The position numbers and the translations under genes are program-made. From Streptomyces sp. HUAS ZL42 (GTDB taxonomy: Bacteria > Actinomycetota > Actinomycetes > Streptomycetales > Streptomycetaceae): a stretch of DNA of 64,000 nt. Positions 25,705 through 34,494 of the stretch are shown one piece after another; positions within the stretch are counted from its first letter, which is position 1, and the number at the start of each line of letters is the position of its first letter. The notes beneath the pieces are model-generated. The model did not search any database and had not been told where the DNA came from. It saw only the letters and a list, made by a program, of their open reading frames with translations. The stretch covers positions 5,491,001-5,555,000 of the forward strand of contig NZ_CP160403.1 in NCBI RefSeq assembly GCF_040782645.1, written 5' to 3'.

Positions 25705-26618
25705 TCGACGTGCGAGAGCTTGTCGGGATTGGCGACGGCGTAGATTCCGCACACCTGGTTGCCGTCCGGAGTGAGGTCGAGGACGAGGACGGCGAACGGG
25801 GTGTCGCCGGCGAACAGCACCGCAGACGGGTCGCCGTTGACGCTGCGGTAGGCGATGTCGAGGCCCTTGCCGGAGCCGGGCGCGACAGCGGCGAGCAGCC
25901 GGGCGACCTTGTCCCGGCCGTAGAGCGGCCGCAGGCCTCCCGCCCCCTTGCCTCCGCCGTCGCCCCACAGGGTCACCTCCGGCGCCAGGATCTGCAGGAG
26001 GGCGTCCAGGTCGCCGCCGAGCGCGGCGGCCAGGAAACGTTCGGTCACCTGCTGCCGTACCTGCGGGTCGGGCTCGTAACGGGGGCGTCGGGCGTGGACG
26101 TGCTCGCGGGCGCGATGGGCGAGCTGGCGGATCGCCGAGGGGCTGCGGCCGAGGATTTCCGCGATCTCGGTGTGGGCGTAGCCGAACACCTCGTGCAGGA
26201 CGAACACCCCGCGTTCCAGGGGGGTGAGGGTTTCCAGTACCACCAGCAGCGCCATCGAGACCGACTCGGCGCGCACTGCCGCGTCGGAGGCGTCGTCGGG
26301 GGCGGCGGTGTCGGCGAGGGGGCCGACGAGCGGTTCGGGCAGCCATGGCCCGACGTAGGTTTCACGGCGGCGGCTGATGGTGGCCTGGTGGGAGAGGGCC
26401 CGGTTCACCGCGATCCGCACCAGGTAGGCGCGCGGGTTGTCGATCGGCTCCGCGCTCGGTGCCTGGGTTCTGGTGTCCCACGACAGCCATGTCTCCTGCA
26501 GCACGTCCTCCGTGTCGGCGACGCTGCCGAGCATGTTGTAGACGATGGAGAACAGCAGCTCACGGTGGTCGTTGAACACCTGCGTCGCTGCCGGTGGGTC
26601 TGGCGGGTTGTCGGACAT
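25701..26618 (-). CDS. ECF41-type RNA polymerase sigma factor with SnoaL-like C-terminal domain
   Basis: A 305-residue sigma factor. Region 2 (about 15-85) has DTEDVLQETWLSW and NPRAYLVRIAVNRAL; the linker has the ECF41/SigJ signature YVGPWLPEPL; region 4 (about 130-185) has LTPLERGVFVLHEVFGY and HTEIAEILGRSPSAIRQLAHR. A SnoaL-like C-terminal domain (about 200-305) has LWGDGGGKG and ends NPDKLSHV, both hallmarks of ECF41. In this group the fused C-terminal domain regulates the sigma factor in place of an anti-sigma protein. The start ATG 26618 follows GGGAGG. ECF41 genes usually sit next to a carboxymuconolactone decarboxylase or oxidoreductase gene; here the neighbour is an MMPL transporter, which is the probable target. 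Confidence 0.9.
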   Translation of the reverse strand: MSDNPPDPPAATQVFNDHRELLFSIVYNMLGSVADTEDVLQETWLSWDTRTQAPSAEPIDNPRAYLVRIAVNRALSHQATISRRRETYVGPWLPEPLVGPLADTAAPDDASDAAVRAESVSMALLVVLETLTPLERGVFVLHEVFGYAHTEIAEILGRSPSAIRQLAHRAREHVHARRPRYEPDPQVRQQVTERFLAAALGGDLDALLQILAPEVTLWGDGGGKGAGGLRPLYGRDKVARLLAAVAPGSGKGLDIAYRSVNGDPSAVLFAGDTPFAVLVLDLTPDGNQVCGIYAVANPDKLSHVD

Positions 26619-26723
26619 CGTGGGCCCTCCCGTTGCGGATGCGTACCGAACTGAGAGGCGTCCGGACGCCGGGAGTGTGACATCCACCGCTGAAATGTGA
26701 TCCACATCTCATCGATGCGAGTG

Positions 26724-28424
26724 TCAGGGCAGGGAGACGTGAGTGAAGCGGCCCGCGACATGGAGGTCCGACTCGATGCGGCCGGCCGTCGTGAGCAGGG
26801 CCGGGAGGAGGTCCTCGACGCATTCCTCCAGCGTGCGACGGGCCGCGTGGGCCGCCGCGTTCAGGGCCGCGACCGTGCTGCCCGACCGGTCGCGGACCGG
26901 GACCGCGATGGAGCGCAGGCCCTCCTCCAACTCCTCGTCGATGAGGGCGTAGCCGCGCTGCCGGACCTCCGCGAGGACGGCGGCGAGCGCGGCAGGGTCC
27001 GTGACCGTGCGCGGGGTCAGGCGGCGCAGGTCGCCGAGTACGCGCTGCCGCTCCGGGGTGTCCGCCAGCAGTACGCGGCCCGCCGACGTCGCGTACGCCG
27101 GTCGCCGCGCCCCCACCGCGACGTTCACGCTCATCACACGGGTCGGGGCCACCCTCGCCGTGTACTGGATCTCCTCGCCGCCGTCGGCGAGGACCGCCAG
27201 CGACGTCGACTCGTGGACCCGGTGCGCCAGTTCCTCCATGTGCGGCGTCGCGATCTGCGCCAGTGACATACGGGAGAGGGGCGGGAAGCCCAGGGACAGG
27301 ATCCGCGGGGTCGGGGCGAAGCGGCGGTCCGGCGTCCGGGCCACCAGGCCGAGGTGTTCGTACGTGATCAGGGCCCTGCGGGCCGTCGCCCTGGCCAGCC
27401 CCGTCGCCTGCGCCACGTCCGTCAGCGTCAGCGAGGCCCGGCCCTCGCCGAAGGCTGTCAGCACCGTCAGGCCCCGGGCCAGGGACTCGATGAACTCCCG
27501 GCCCAGTTCCTGCTTCGACGCGCCCGTCCAGGTCGCCAGGCCCGCCGGCGCTGTCCCGGGCTCCGGTGGCGGGGCCAGGCGCAGGTCCTCCTCCATGGTC
27601 CGCACCGCCGACCGCAGACGGGGGAGGAGCGTCTCGCGCAGGTTCGCCGCCGTGTGACGGCTCGTGTGGCTGACCACGTTGGCCACGCACGCGATGCGGC
27701 CCGTCCGCGGGTCCCGCACCGGCACGGACACGGCCACCAGGCCCGGCTCGATCAGCTGGTCGTCCAGTGCCCAGCCGTCCGCCGCGGCCTGCGCGGACCG
27801 TCGTACGAAGTCCTCGTCCGGGGTGGTGTGCTCCCGCGGCGGTACGGCCGTGAAGGTGCGGTCCTGCGGGTCCGCCGCCCGGCGCTGCCGCCAGGCCAGC
27901 CACTCCTGCTGCGTCCACTCCGTCGCGAACAGCGGGCCCGGTGCGGTGCGTTCGGCCGGGAGCAGGTCGCCGATGCGGAAGCTCAGGGACATCGCGCGGC
28001 GGCGGGTCGCCTGGTGGATGAAGCGGATGCCGTCTCGGTCGGCGACGGCCAGGGACACCGACTCGTCCAGTTCGTCGGCCAGTTCGTCGGCGCGGGTGTC
28101 CAGCAGGGCTGGCAGGCGCAGGGCCGCGAGGTAGGCGTTGCCCAACTCCATGACACGGGGGGCCAGTACGGCGTCCCGGCCGTCGAGGCGGACGTAGCCC
28201 ATGCGCGCGAGTGTCGCCGTGATGCGGTCGACCGTGGAGCGCGCCAGGCCGGTGGCCCGCTCCAGCCCGCTCGGGCTCAGCCTCCCGTCGGCCTCGGTCA
28301 GCTCACGGAGTACGGCGATCCCACGGATCAGCGGCGCGACCGCCTCGGCCGGCACGGCGGTGGAGCCGACCGACTCGGGGTCGTCCGAGGTCGTCGTCTC
28401 GGCGGGGGTCGTCTCAGCGGGCAT
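26724..28424 (-). CDS. Tandem double IclR-family transcriptional regulator
   Basis: A 566-residue protein made of two complete IclR units. Unit one has a winged helix at about 30-90 (GLARSTVDRITATLARMGYV) and an effector domain at about 95-270. Unit two has a winged helix at about 320-375 (GLARATARRALITYEHLGLV) and an effector domain at about 385-560 with the ligand-pocket pieces YATSAGRVLLAD and IAVPVRDRSGSTVAALNAA. Ordinary IclR regulators are about 250 residues and act as dimers or tetramers, so this one carries an internal dimer with two different ligand pockets. Such fusions are known near aromatic-acid (pca) genes in Streptomyces, but no such genes are here. Its targets are unknown; nearby operons on both sides are candidates. 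Confidence 0.85.
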   Translation of the reverse strand: MPAETTPAETTTSDDPESVGSTAVPAEAVAPLIRGIAVLRELTEADGRLSPSGLERATGLARSTVDRITATLARMGYVRLDGRDAVLAPRVMELGNAYLAALRLPALLDTRADELADELDESVSLAVADRDGIRFIHQATRRRAMSLSFRIGDLLPAERTAPGPLFATEWTQQEWLAWRQRRAADPQDRTFTAVPPREHTTPDEDFVRRSAQAAADGWALDDQLIEPGLVAVSVPVRDPRTGRIACVANVVSHTSRHTAANLRETLLPRLRSAVRTMEEDLRLAPPPEPGTAPAGLATWTGASKQELGREFIESLARGLTVLTAFGEGRASLTLTDVAQATGLARATARRALITYEHLGLVARTPDRRFAPTPRILSLGFPPLSRMSLAQIATPHMEELAHRVHESTSLAVLADGGEEIQYTARVAPTRVMSVNVAVGARRPAYATSAGRVLLADTPERQRVLGDLRRLTPRTVTDPAALAAVLAEVRQRGYALIDEELEEGLRSIAVPVRDRSGSTVAALNAAAHAARRTLEECVEDLLPALLTTAGRIESDLHVAGRFTHVSLP

Positions 28425-28576
28425 CGGTTCTCCGGTACGGCGGTGGCGGCACGCCTACGGTAATCCGGTCCGGTTCCGGTCGCCCCCGTCCGCAGCCCTG
28501 CGGCCCGCCGCCGTCTCGGAGGCGTGCGCGCCGCCCGGCAACCCCGTCCGACGCCCCCGCCCGACCCCCACCCGCC

Positions 28577-29902
28577 CTACCGCCGCGTCACCAGCACCCG
28601 GTAATCCCCGCCCAGATCCGCCCCCGACACCGCCACCCGGATCCCCCTCCTCGCATCCTGGAACACCTCGCCCGGTGCGAACGTCGCGTCCGAGAGTTCC
28701 GCGTGGACGTTCGGGCTGCGGGTGCAGCCGCCGCTGTCCTCGTGGGAGTCGAACACCGTCACCGGTCCCATGCCGGTGTCGATGTCCGCGTCGACCTTGT
28801 AGATGAGGACGCCGGGGCGGCAGACCGCCTCGTCGTTGCCGCCGCGGGTGCGCAGTTCGAGGGCGTAGCCCGTGCGCTCGGTGACGGGTATGAAGACGAG
28901 CTTGGGGCCGCCCGCGCGGGACAGCGGGGTCAGGGTGTACTCCGTCGTCCCGGGCCCGGTCGCGCAGCTCACCTGCGACGTGTCCAGCCAGCCCAGTTTC
29001 CACTTGTGCCAGCCGAGCAGGTCGTTGTTGGCCCCCCAGTCCTCGCTCATGATGTCCCAGTGGCCGACCGCGCCCCCGCCCTCCTGGGTGTAGAGGTCGG
29101 GCAGGCCGAAGATGTGGCCGTTCTCGTGGGGCAGGACGCGGTAGCCGGTGAGGTTGTAGGAGCCGGAGCCGTCGTCCTGGCGGGAGTAGACGAAGGAGGC
29201 GTTCGCCACCGGGACGCCGTCGGCCGTCGGGGCCTCCGCGTTGCCGGCGAAGGTGACGGACAGGACCGTGTCCAGCGCGGAGGGGCCCGCGTTCGGGGTG
29301 ACCAGGACGTTCAGGAGGTCGTACGCGCGGAAGTCCACCTTCGGGTCGGCCGCGGCCACGATGTCCTCGACGAGTTCGCGGTAGCCGGGGTCGAAGGGGG
29401 CGCCGCGCTCTATGCCGTACGCACGGAACGGCTTCGGCAGGCGCAGCCAGCCGGGGATCGGGGTCTGGGGCCGGTAGTCGAGACGGCCGTAGGAACTGGT
29501 GCGGAACCATTCCTGGGTCTTCGGGAAGAACTCGCGGTAGCGGTCGAGCGCGTTGCCCTGGCCGGGCGCGTCGGGGAAGTCGACCATCAGGGTCAGGGCG
29601 CGGACCGTTCCGGTGGAGCGGGCGTAGCTGCCGGTGGTGGGGACGCCCTCGGACATCTGGACCGCGGGGCTGCCGCTGATCATGCAGGGGCCGAGTGCGG
29701 AGGAGCGGGCCAGGGCGATCGGGCCGGCGCCGGCTGTCCTGGGGCCCGCGGTGAGGCGCCCGCTGCCTGCCGAGGTGCTGACCGCCAGGGTCAGGGCGGT
29801 CACGCAGACGAGGGCGGCCACACGGCGCGGGCGTATCCGATGGCGGAGCGGCTCCCGGGGCGTGCCGTTGCCTCCCCGGGGTCGCTCGGGCTGCGGCTGC
29901 AT
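28577..29902 (-). CDS. Secreted M6-family (immune inhibitor A-like) metalloprotease
   Basis: A 441-residue protein with a long basic N-terminus containing RPRR and a hydrophobic segment ending near residue 47, so a Sec or possibly Tat signal peptide. The M6 domain (about 95-350) has LTLMVDFPDAPGQ, then the zinc site HENGHIFGLPDLY with His259, Glu260 and His263 and the following conserved Asp/Gly, and WDIMSEDWG (the Met-turn region). C-terminal beta domain residues include VLIYKVDAD. M6 enzymes are secreted zinc endopeptidases. It lacks the PKD/LPXTG modules of larger members. It stands alone, transcribed away from the TetR gene. Confidence 0.9.
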   Translation of the reverse strand: MQPQPERPRGGNGTPREPLRHRIRPRRVAALVCVTALTLAVSTSAGSGRLTAGPRTAGAGPIALARSSALGPCMISGSPAVQMSEGVPTTGSYARSTGTVRALTLMVDFPDAPGQGNALDRYREFFPKTQEWFRTSSYGRLDYRPQTPIPGWLRLPKPFRAYGIERGAPFDPGYRELVEDIVAAADPKVDFRAYDLLNVLVTPNAGPSALDTVLSVTFAGNAEAPTADGVPVANASFVYSRQDDGSGSYNLTGYRVLPHENGHIFGLPDLYTQEGGGAVGHWDIMSEDWGANNDLLGWHKWKLGWLDTSQVSCATGPGTTEYTLTPLSRAGGPKLVFIPVTERTGYALELRTRGGNDEAVCRPGVLIYKVDADIDTGMGPVTVFDSHEDSGGCTRSPNVHAELSDATFAPGEVFQDARRGIRVAVSGADLGGDYRVLVTRR

Positions 29903-30101
29903 GCGGGGGCCTTTCGCTCCAGGCAGCCGCCCCGTCCGGGCCGTTCAACGGCCGGTCACCGGCTGCACCCTCTCGATCACCCTCTGCCGCGGAGGGTGCG
30001 GGCGCGCGCTGGAGAGGGCCGATCGGGAGATGCCCCGTCGGCGGCCCGGATTGGGGATGTGACTCAGGTCACATGAGAATCGCTCGAGTCAGGGAAATAA
30101 C

Positions 30102-30158
30102 CGGGGATCGATTCCCCGTTTAGCCCTGTGTCCGAGCGAAACGGGGACTGCTTCCCCG
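30102..30158. promoter_or_regulatory. Two matching inverted-repeat operators upstream of the TetR gene
   Basis: CGGGGA-N5-TCCCCG occurs twice, at 30102-30118 and 30142-30158, with the same spacer length and centres 40 bases apart, about four helical turns. The second ends 29 bases before the TetR start codon. This is the layout expected for autoregulation by a TetR dimer pair. A related outer repeat, CCCCGTTT...AAACGGGG, joins the two. Confidence 0.7.
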
Positions 30159-30187
30159 GATCGCACCTTTCGACCCAGGAGTACGCC

Positions 30188-30847
30188 GTGCAGACCGCGA
30201 CCCCCGCGCAGCGCAGGACACCCCGGCCCCGCGCCGACGCCCTGCGTAACCGGGAGCGGATCGTCACCGCCGCCCGGGAGATGTTCACCGAGTTCGGCCC
30301 CGATGTGCCGCTCGACGAGATCGCCCGCCGGGCCGGCGTCGGCAACGCCACGGTGTACCGCAACTTCCCCGACCGCGACGCGCTCGTCCGTGAAGTCGTC
30401 TGCTCCGTCATGGACCGGACGGCGGAGGCGGCCGAGCACGCCCTCGCGGAGACCGGGGACGCCTTCGAGGCATTGGAGCGCTTCGTGCACGCCGCCGCCG
30501 ATCAACGGATCAGCGCGCTGTGCCCGATGGTCTCCAGCACCTTCGACAAGCACCACCCCGACCTCGAAGCGGCGCGCGAGCGTCTCGAGCAGATCGTCGA
30601 GGACGTCATGGCCCGCGCCAAGGCGACCGGTCAGCTCCGCCCCGACGTCGGTGTCGGCGACCTGATGATCGTCGTCGCCCAGCTCAGCCGGCCCCCGGCC
30701 GGTACCGGCTGCCTCGTCAACGACCGCTTCGTCCACCGCCATCTGCAAATGTTCCTGGACGGACTGCGGGCCCCGGCCCGTTCGATCCTGCCGGGCGCGC
30801 CCGTGACCGTGGAGGATCTGCGCCGGCCCTGCCCGATGAGCCCATGA
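30188..30847 (+). CDS. TetR-family transcriptional repressor
   Basis: A 219-residue regulator. The helix-turn-helix lies at about 25-70 (RERIVTAAREMFTEFG, LDEIARRAGVGNATVYRNFPDRDALVREVV), followed by an all-helical ligand domain. GTG 30188 is six bases after AGGAG; a GTG at 30128 would start inside the operator region and is rejected. The DHA2 exporter 113 bases downstream on the same strand is the probable partner: a drug-responsive repressor controlling itself and an efflux pump. The two CGGGGA-N5-TCCCCG sites just upstream are the likely binding sites. The ligand is unknown. Confidence 0.9.
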   Translation: MQTATPAQRRTPRPRADALRNRERIVTAAREMFTEFGPDVPLDEIARRAGVGNATVYRNFPDRDALVREVVCSVMDRTAEAAEHALAETGDAFEALERFVHAAADQRISALCPMVSSTFDKHHPDLEAARERLEQIVEDVMARAKATGQLRPDVGVGDLMIVVAQLSRPPAGTGCLVNDRFVHRHLQMFLDGLRAPARSILPGAPVTVEDLRRPCPMSP

Positions 30848-30960
30848 CCGATTAGTTCAGCAATCCAGGCAAGTCCCTACATCGACCGGCCGTCCCCATA
30901 GGCGAGCCGTCCCCGAACGACACCTTTTCTCCGTCACGAAGTCCCGAAGTGGGTACCCCC

Positions 30961-32496
30961 ATGTCTGAAACAGCCGCAAAGGCTCCCGGCGCCGTCAGGG
31001 AGACCGGCGACGCCAACCGCTGGAAAGCGCTCGTCTTCATCGCGCTCGCCCAGCTGATGGTCGTGCTCGACGCGACCATCGTGAACATCGCCCTGCCCTC
31101 CGCCCAGCAGGACCTGGGCATCTCGGACGGCAACCGCCAGTGGGTCGTCACGGCCTACGCCCTCGCCTTCGGCGGACTCCTCCTGTTCGGCGGCCGCGTC
31201 GCCGACCTGTGGGGCCGCAAGCGCGCCTTCGTCGTCGGCCTGGTCGGCTTCGCCGCGGCCTCCGCGCTGGGCGGCGCCGCCACCAACGAGGCGATGATGT
31301 TCGGCGCCCGCGCCCTGCAGGGTGTCTTCGGCGCGCTGCTCGCGCCCGCCGCGCTCTCCCTGCTCGCCGTGATGTTCACGGACGCCAAGGAGCGTGCCAA
31401 GGCGTTCGGCATCTACGGTGCGATCGCCGGTGGCGGCGGCGCCGTCGGCTTCATCCTCGGCGGCGTGCTCACCGAGTACATGGACTGGCGCTGGACGTTC
31501 TTCGTCAACATCCCGTTCGCCGTCGTCGCCGCGGCCGGCGCGTACTTCGTCATCCGTGAGCCCGAGGGCGCCCGCAACCGCAACCCGCTCGACATCCCGG
31601 GTGTGCTCCTGTCCACCCTCGGCCTGGTCGCGCTGGTCTACGGCTTCACCCGCGCCGAGTCCGACGGCTGGGGCGACTCCACGACGGTCGGCCTGTTCGT
31701 CGCGTCGGCGCTCCTCCTGCTCGCCTTCGTCGTCACCGAGGCCAAGGTCAAGGCCCCGCTGCTGCCCCTGCGCGTGATCACCGACCGCAACCGCGGCGGC
31801 GTCTACCTCTCCCTCGGCATCGCCATCATCGCGATGTTCGGCACGTTCCTGTTCCTGACCTACTACCTGCAGGTCGTGAAGGGCTACACACCGATCAAGA
31901 CAGGCTTCGCCTTCCTGCCGATGATCGTCGGCATGATGGTCGGCTCGACCCAGATCGGCACCCGCCTGATGACCCGCGTCCCGGCCCGGGTGCTGATGGG
32001 CCCCGGCTTCCTGGTCGCCGCGGCGGGCATGCTCCTGCTGACCCAGCTGGAGATCGGCTCGTCGTACGCCTCCACCATCCTGCCGTCGATGCTGCTGCTC
32101 GGCCTCGGCATGGGTACGGCGTTCATGCCGGCCATGTCCCTGGCCACCCTGGGCGTCGAGCCCCGGGACGCGGGTGTCGCCTCCGCGATGGTCAACACCT
32201 CGCAGCAGGTGGGCGGCGCGATCGGTACGGCCCTGCTGAACACGATCGCCGCCTCCGCGACGACGTCGTACATCAAGGACCACATCGCCACCGCCACCTC
32301 CAAGCCGCAGCTGGTCCAGCTGGAGGGCATGGTGCACGGCTACACCAACGCGATCTGGTTCGCCGTCGGCATGCTGGTGCTCGCCGCCGCGATCGTCGTG
32401 ACCCTGGTCAACGCCGGCCGTCCGGGCTCGACCACCGTGGCCGGGTCCGAGGAGAGCGCCGCGGACGAGGTGGCCGTGCCGGTGGTCGCCCACTGA
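30961..32496 (+). CDS. DHA2-family (EmrB/QacA) MFS multidrug exporter
   Basis: A 511-residue protein with about 14 membrane helices. The first helix has LAQLMVVLDATIVNIALP (motif D1), followed by the loop 2-3 motif GGRVADLWGRKR (motif A) and GRALQG-type motif B (ARALQGVFGALLAPAALS). Helix 5 has the antiporter motif GAIAGGGGAVGFILGGVLTE (given in part). DHA2 proteins use proton influx to expel drugs. ATG 30961 is the start; the upstream GTG 30949 adds four residues. The ribosome-binding site is weak. It is probably repressed by the TetR protein upstream and may serve the same stress response as the MarR and dioxygenase genes that follow. Confidence 0.9.
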   Translation: MSETAAKAPGAVRETGDANRWKALVFIALAQLMVVLDATIVNIALPSAQQDLGISDGNRQWVVTAYALAFGGLLLFGGRVADLWGRKRAFVVGLVGFAAASALGGAATNEAMMFGARALQGVFGALLAPAALSLLAVMFTDAKERAKAFGIYGAIAGGGGAVGFILGGVLTEYMDWRWTFFVNIPFAVVAAAGAYFVIREPEGARNRNPLDIPGVLLSTLGLVALVYGFTRAESDGWGDSTTVGLFVASALLLLAFVVTEAKVKAPLLPLRVITDRNRGGVYLSLGIAIIAMFGTFLFLTYYLQVVKGYTPIKTGFAFLPMIVGMMVGSTQIGTRLMTRVPARVLMGPGFLVAAAGMLLLTQLEIGSSYASTILPSMLLLGLGMGTAFMPAMSLATLGVEPRDAGVASAMVNTSQQVGGAIGTALLNTIAASATTSYIKDHIATATSKPQLVQLEGMVHGYTNAIWFAVGMLVLAAAIVVTLVNAGRPGSTTVAGSEESAADEVAVPVVAH

Positions 32497-32603
32497 CGGC
32501 GACCGTCCGGCCGTACCCCCTTCGGAACCATCCGTGCGTACGAGGAAGGGGACGCCTCGTACGCACGACCCCAGGACCTGCCCTGGTCCGCTGAGTGAGC
32601 GGC

Positions 32604-33113
32604 TCAGCGGAGCCAGGGCAGGTCCGCACCCGCTTCGTCGGGCTGGAGTCCCTCGGCGACGATCTGCATGATCTCGCCGAGGGACTTCTGCTGTTCCGGG
32701 GTCAGCCGGTCGAACAGGGCCTGGCGTACGGCGGTGACGTGGCCCGGCGCGGTCCGTCTCAGCACCTCGTACCCGCCGTCCGTCAGCACCGCGAACTGGC
32801 CCCGCTTGTCGTCGGGGCACTCCTCGCGCCGTACCCAGCCGTTCTTCTCCAGACGGGCGATCGCGTGGGACAGACGGGAACGGGTGATCTTCGACTTCAT
32901 CGCCAGCTCGGTCATCCGCAGCCGGCGGTCCGGGGCCTCGGCGAGTCCGACGAGCAGGCCGTAGTAGATGTGCGGCATGCCCGCGTCCCGCTGCAGCTGG
33001 CGGTCGAGGTGGTCCTCGAGGAGGGTGGTTGCATGTACGTAGGAGCGCCAGACGCGCTGCTCCTCCTCGGTGAGCCAGTGCGGGTCTTCTGCGGGGGCGG
33101 ATGCCGTGTTCAT
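32604..33113 (-). CDS. MarR-family transcriptional regulator
   Basis: A 169-residue winged-helix protein: an N-terminal dimerisation helix, then RRLRMTELAMKSKITRSRLSHAIARLEKNGWVRRE (in parts RLRMTELAMKSKI, TRSRLSHAIARLEKNG), the wing ECPDDKRGQFAVLTDGG and a C-terminal helix pair. ATG 33113 has GGAG just upstream; the longer frame from 33245 would run through the divergent promoter and is rejected. It is divergent from the dioxygenase-like gene, with 106 bases between start codons that hold TTGAA-type inverted sites. It probably represses itself and that enzyme in response to a phenolic or quinone signal, by analogy with other MarR pairs. Confidence 0.9.
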   Translation of the reverse strand: MNTASAPAEDPHWLTEEEQRVWRSYVHATTLLEDHLDRQLQRDAGMPHIYYGLLVGLAEAPDRRLRMTELAMKSKITRSRLSHAIARLEKNGWVRREECPDDKRGQFAVLTDGGYEVLRRTAPGHVTAVRQALFDRLTPEQQKSLGEIMQIVAEGLQPDEAGADLPWLR

Positions 33114-33137
33114 GTACTCCACTGTACGAGAGCTCTC

Positions 33138-33195
33138 CTTGAAAGTTAAACAAACTCGGCGTAGCCTCGGGGGTACATAAGTTTTAGAATTCAAG
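33138..33195. promoter_or_regulatory. Inverted TTGAA/TTCAA sites between the MarR and dioxygenase genes
   Basis: CTTGAAAGTTAAAC (33138-33151) and the reverse complement of 33182-33195 (CTTGAATTCTAAAA) share CTTGAA-N3-TAAA. The right copy contains the near-palindrome TAGAATTCAA, overlapping a TAGAAT -10-like hexamer for the dioxygenase gene. They sit near the two divergent starts and are the likely MarR operators. Confidence 0.5.
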
Positions 33196-33219
33196 TAATC
33201 CTCGGAGGGAGTCGTCGTC

Positions 33220-34008
33220 ATGTCCGCCGCCACCCAGGAGCGCATGCCCGCCCTGTATCTCAGCCATGGCGCCCCGCCGCTCGCGGACGACCCGATCTGG
33301 CCCGGTCAGCTCGCCGCCTGGTCCGCCGACCTGCCGCGCCCCAAGGCGATCCTCATGGTCTCCGCGCACTGGGAGGAGGCCCCGCTCGCCATCGGTGCCA
33401 CGGAGCCGGTTCCCCTCGTCTACGACTTCTGGGGCTTCCCCGAGCACTACTACCGGGTCCGGTACGACGCCCCCGGCGCCCCGGAGCTCGCCGAGTCCGT
33501 ACGCAAGCTGCTGCGCGCCCCCGGCATGCCCGTGCAGGACATCCCGGACCGGGGTCTCGACCACGGCGCGTACGTCCCGCTCGTCGAGATGTACCCGACC
33601 GCCGACATCCCCGTCCTGCAGATCTCCATGCCCACCCTCGACCCGGTGCGCCTGATGGAGATCGGCCGCCGGCTCGCGCCCCTGCGCGACGAGGGCGTGC
33701 TGATCGTCGGCTCCGGCTTCTTCACCCACAACCTGGCCGCGCTCCGGCATACGGGGGGCGTGCCCAGCTGGTCCTCGGAGTTCGACGACTGGGGTCGCCG
33801 CGCGCTCGAGGCCCGTGACTGGGACTCCCTTCTGGACTTCCTGAACAAGGCTCCGGCCGGCCGCTACGCGCACCCGCGCACCGAGCACTTCGCGCCGCTG
33901 TTCGTGACCATGGGCGCGGCGGAGGTCGGCGCCGAGCTGGACACGCAGAAGTCGGTGATCGACGGGTTCTGGGTGGGAATGGCGAAGCGGTCGGTGCAGT
34001 TCGGCTGA
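33220..34008 (+). CDS. LigB/DODA-type extradiol aromatic ring-cleavage dioxygenase
   Basis: A 262-residue protein of the class III extradiol dioxygenase family (plant DODA and E. coli YgiD relatives), which use Fe(II) or Zn(II) to open catechol rings. Conserved His-containing blocks are present: YLSHGAPPL, VSAHWEE, GLDHGAYVPL, FFTHNL and EHFAPLF. ATG 33220 follows GGAGGGA. The divergent MarR gene and the nearby DHA2 exporter suggest a small detoxification unit for phenolic or quinone compounds. The substrate cannot be fixed from sequence. Confidence 0.9.
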   Translation: MSAATQERMPALYLSHGAPPLADDPIWPGQLAAWSADLPRPKAILMVSAHWEEAPLAIGATEPVPLVYDFWGFPEHYYRVRYDAPGAPELAESVRKLLRAPGMPVQDIPDRGLDHGAYVPLVEMYPTADIPVLQISMPTLDPVRLMEIGRRLAPLRDEGVLIVGSGFFTHNLAALRHTGGVPSWSSEFDDWGRRALEARDWDSLLDFLNKAPAGRYAHPRTEHFAPLFVTMGAAEVGAELDTQKSVIDGFWVGMAKRSVQFG

Positions 34009-34494
34009 ACCGGCGGTCTCGCGGCGCCGGCCCGCGGTCGTAAGGGCCGGATATGGCCTTGCGAGGAATCCGCTGTGAGTGCTGGGCGGGCGGCAACCAT
34101 CGACGGGCGCGTGCCGTCTTGCTGGGTGGGAGAGCGGCCGAGGGTGTTCTCCCCGAGCGGAAATGGCGGTATCGGATGTGATGCCCGTCTCACAGGGGGA
34201 GTGTTCGCAGGTGATCGTAGCTGTGCGTGAGGGCTCCCAGGCGCCCCTCGACTCCTGGTCTGACCTGCACCTCTGTACCTCCCGACGGCATCGTCCGGCT
34301 GCTGTGGCCGGACAGGGTACTGCAAGATCAGAAAAATTGAGGGGCGGGTTGGGAATTCTGTCCTGATTCCAGTCGTTGTTTCCATCGGATGCAGGGCACC
34401 CGAGGAGAGTCCGGAGGGGACTCCGGAAAGCCCCGGAAACAGTGTCAGGCGTCCACAGGACCACCCGCTGACTCACCACCGCAAGGGAGCACGC
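34009..34494. other. 486-bp region upstream of hrdD
   Basis: This should hold the hrdD promoter or promoters, but I cannot fix them by eye. A short AT-richer patch (around 34325-34375) stands out, and GGAAAC near 34435 resembles half of a sigma-E-type -35. A 95-residue frame at 34079-34366 was considered and not called because it has no ribosome-binding site and mixed codon use. Confidence 0.5.

Noticed and set aside
23530..26346. A single 938-residue frame fusing sequence antisense-framed to the sigma gene with the MMPL protein
   Set aside because: The upstream part is a shifted reading of the ECF41 gene. The MMPL start is set by the duplicated ribosome-binding site and ATG.
34079..34366. 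A 95-residue frame upstream of hrdD
   Set aside because: No ribosome-binding site, weak coding pattern and no domain. It lies where promoters are expected.
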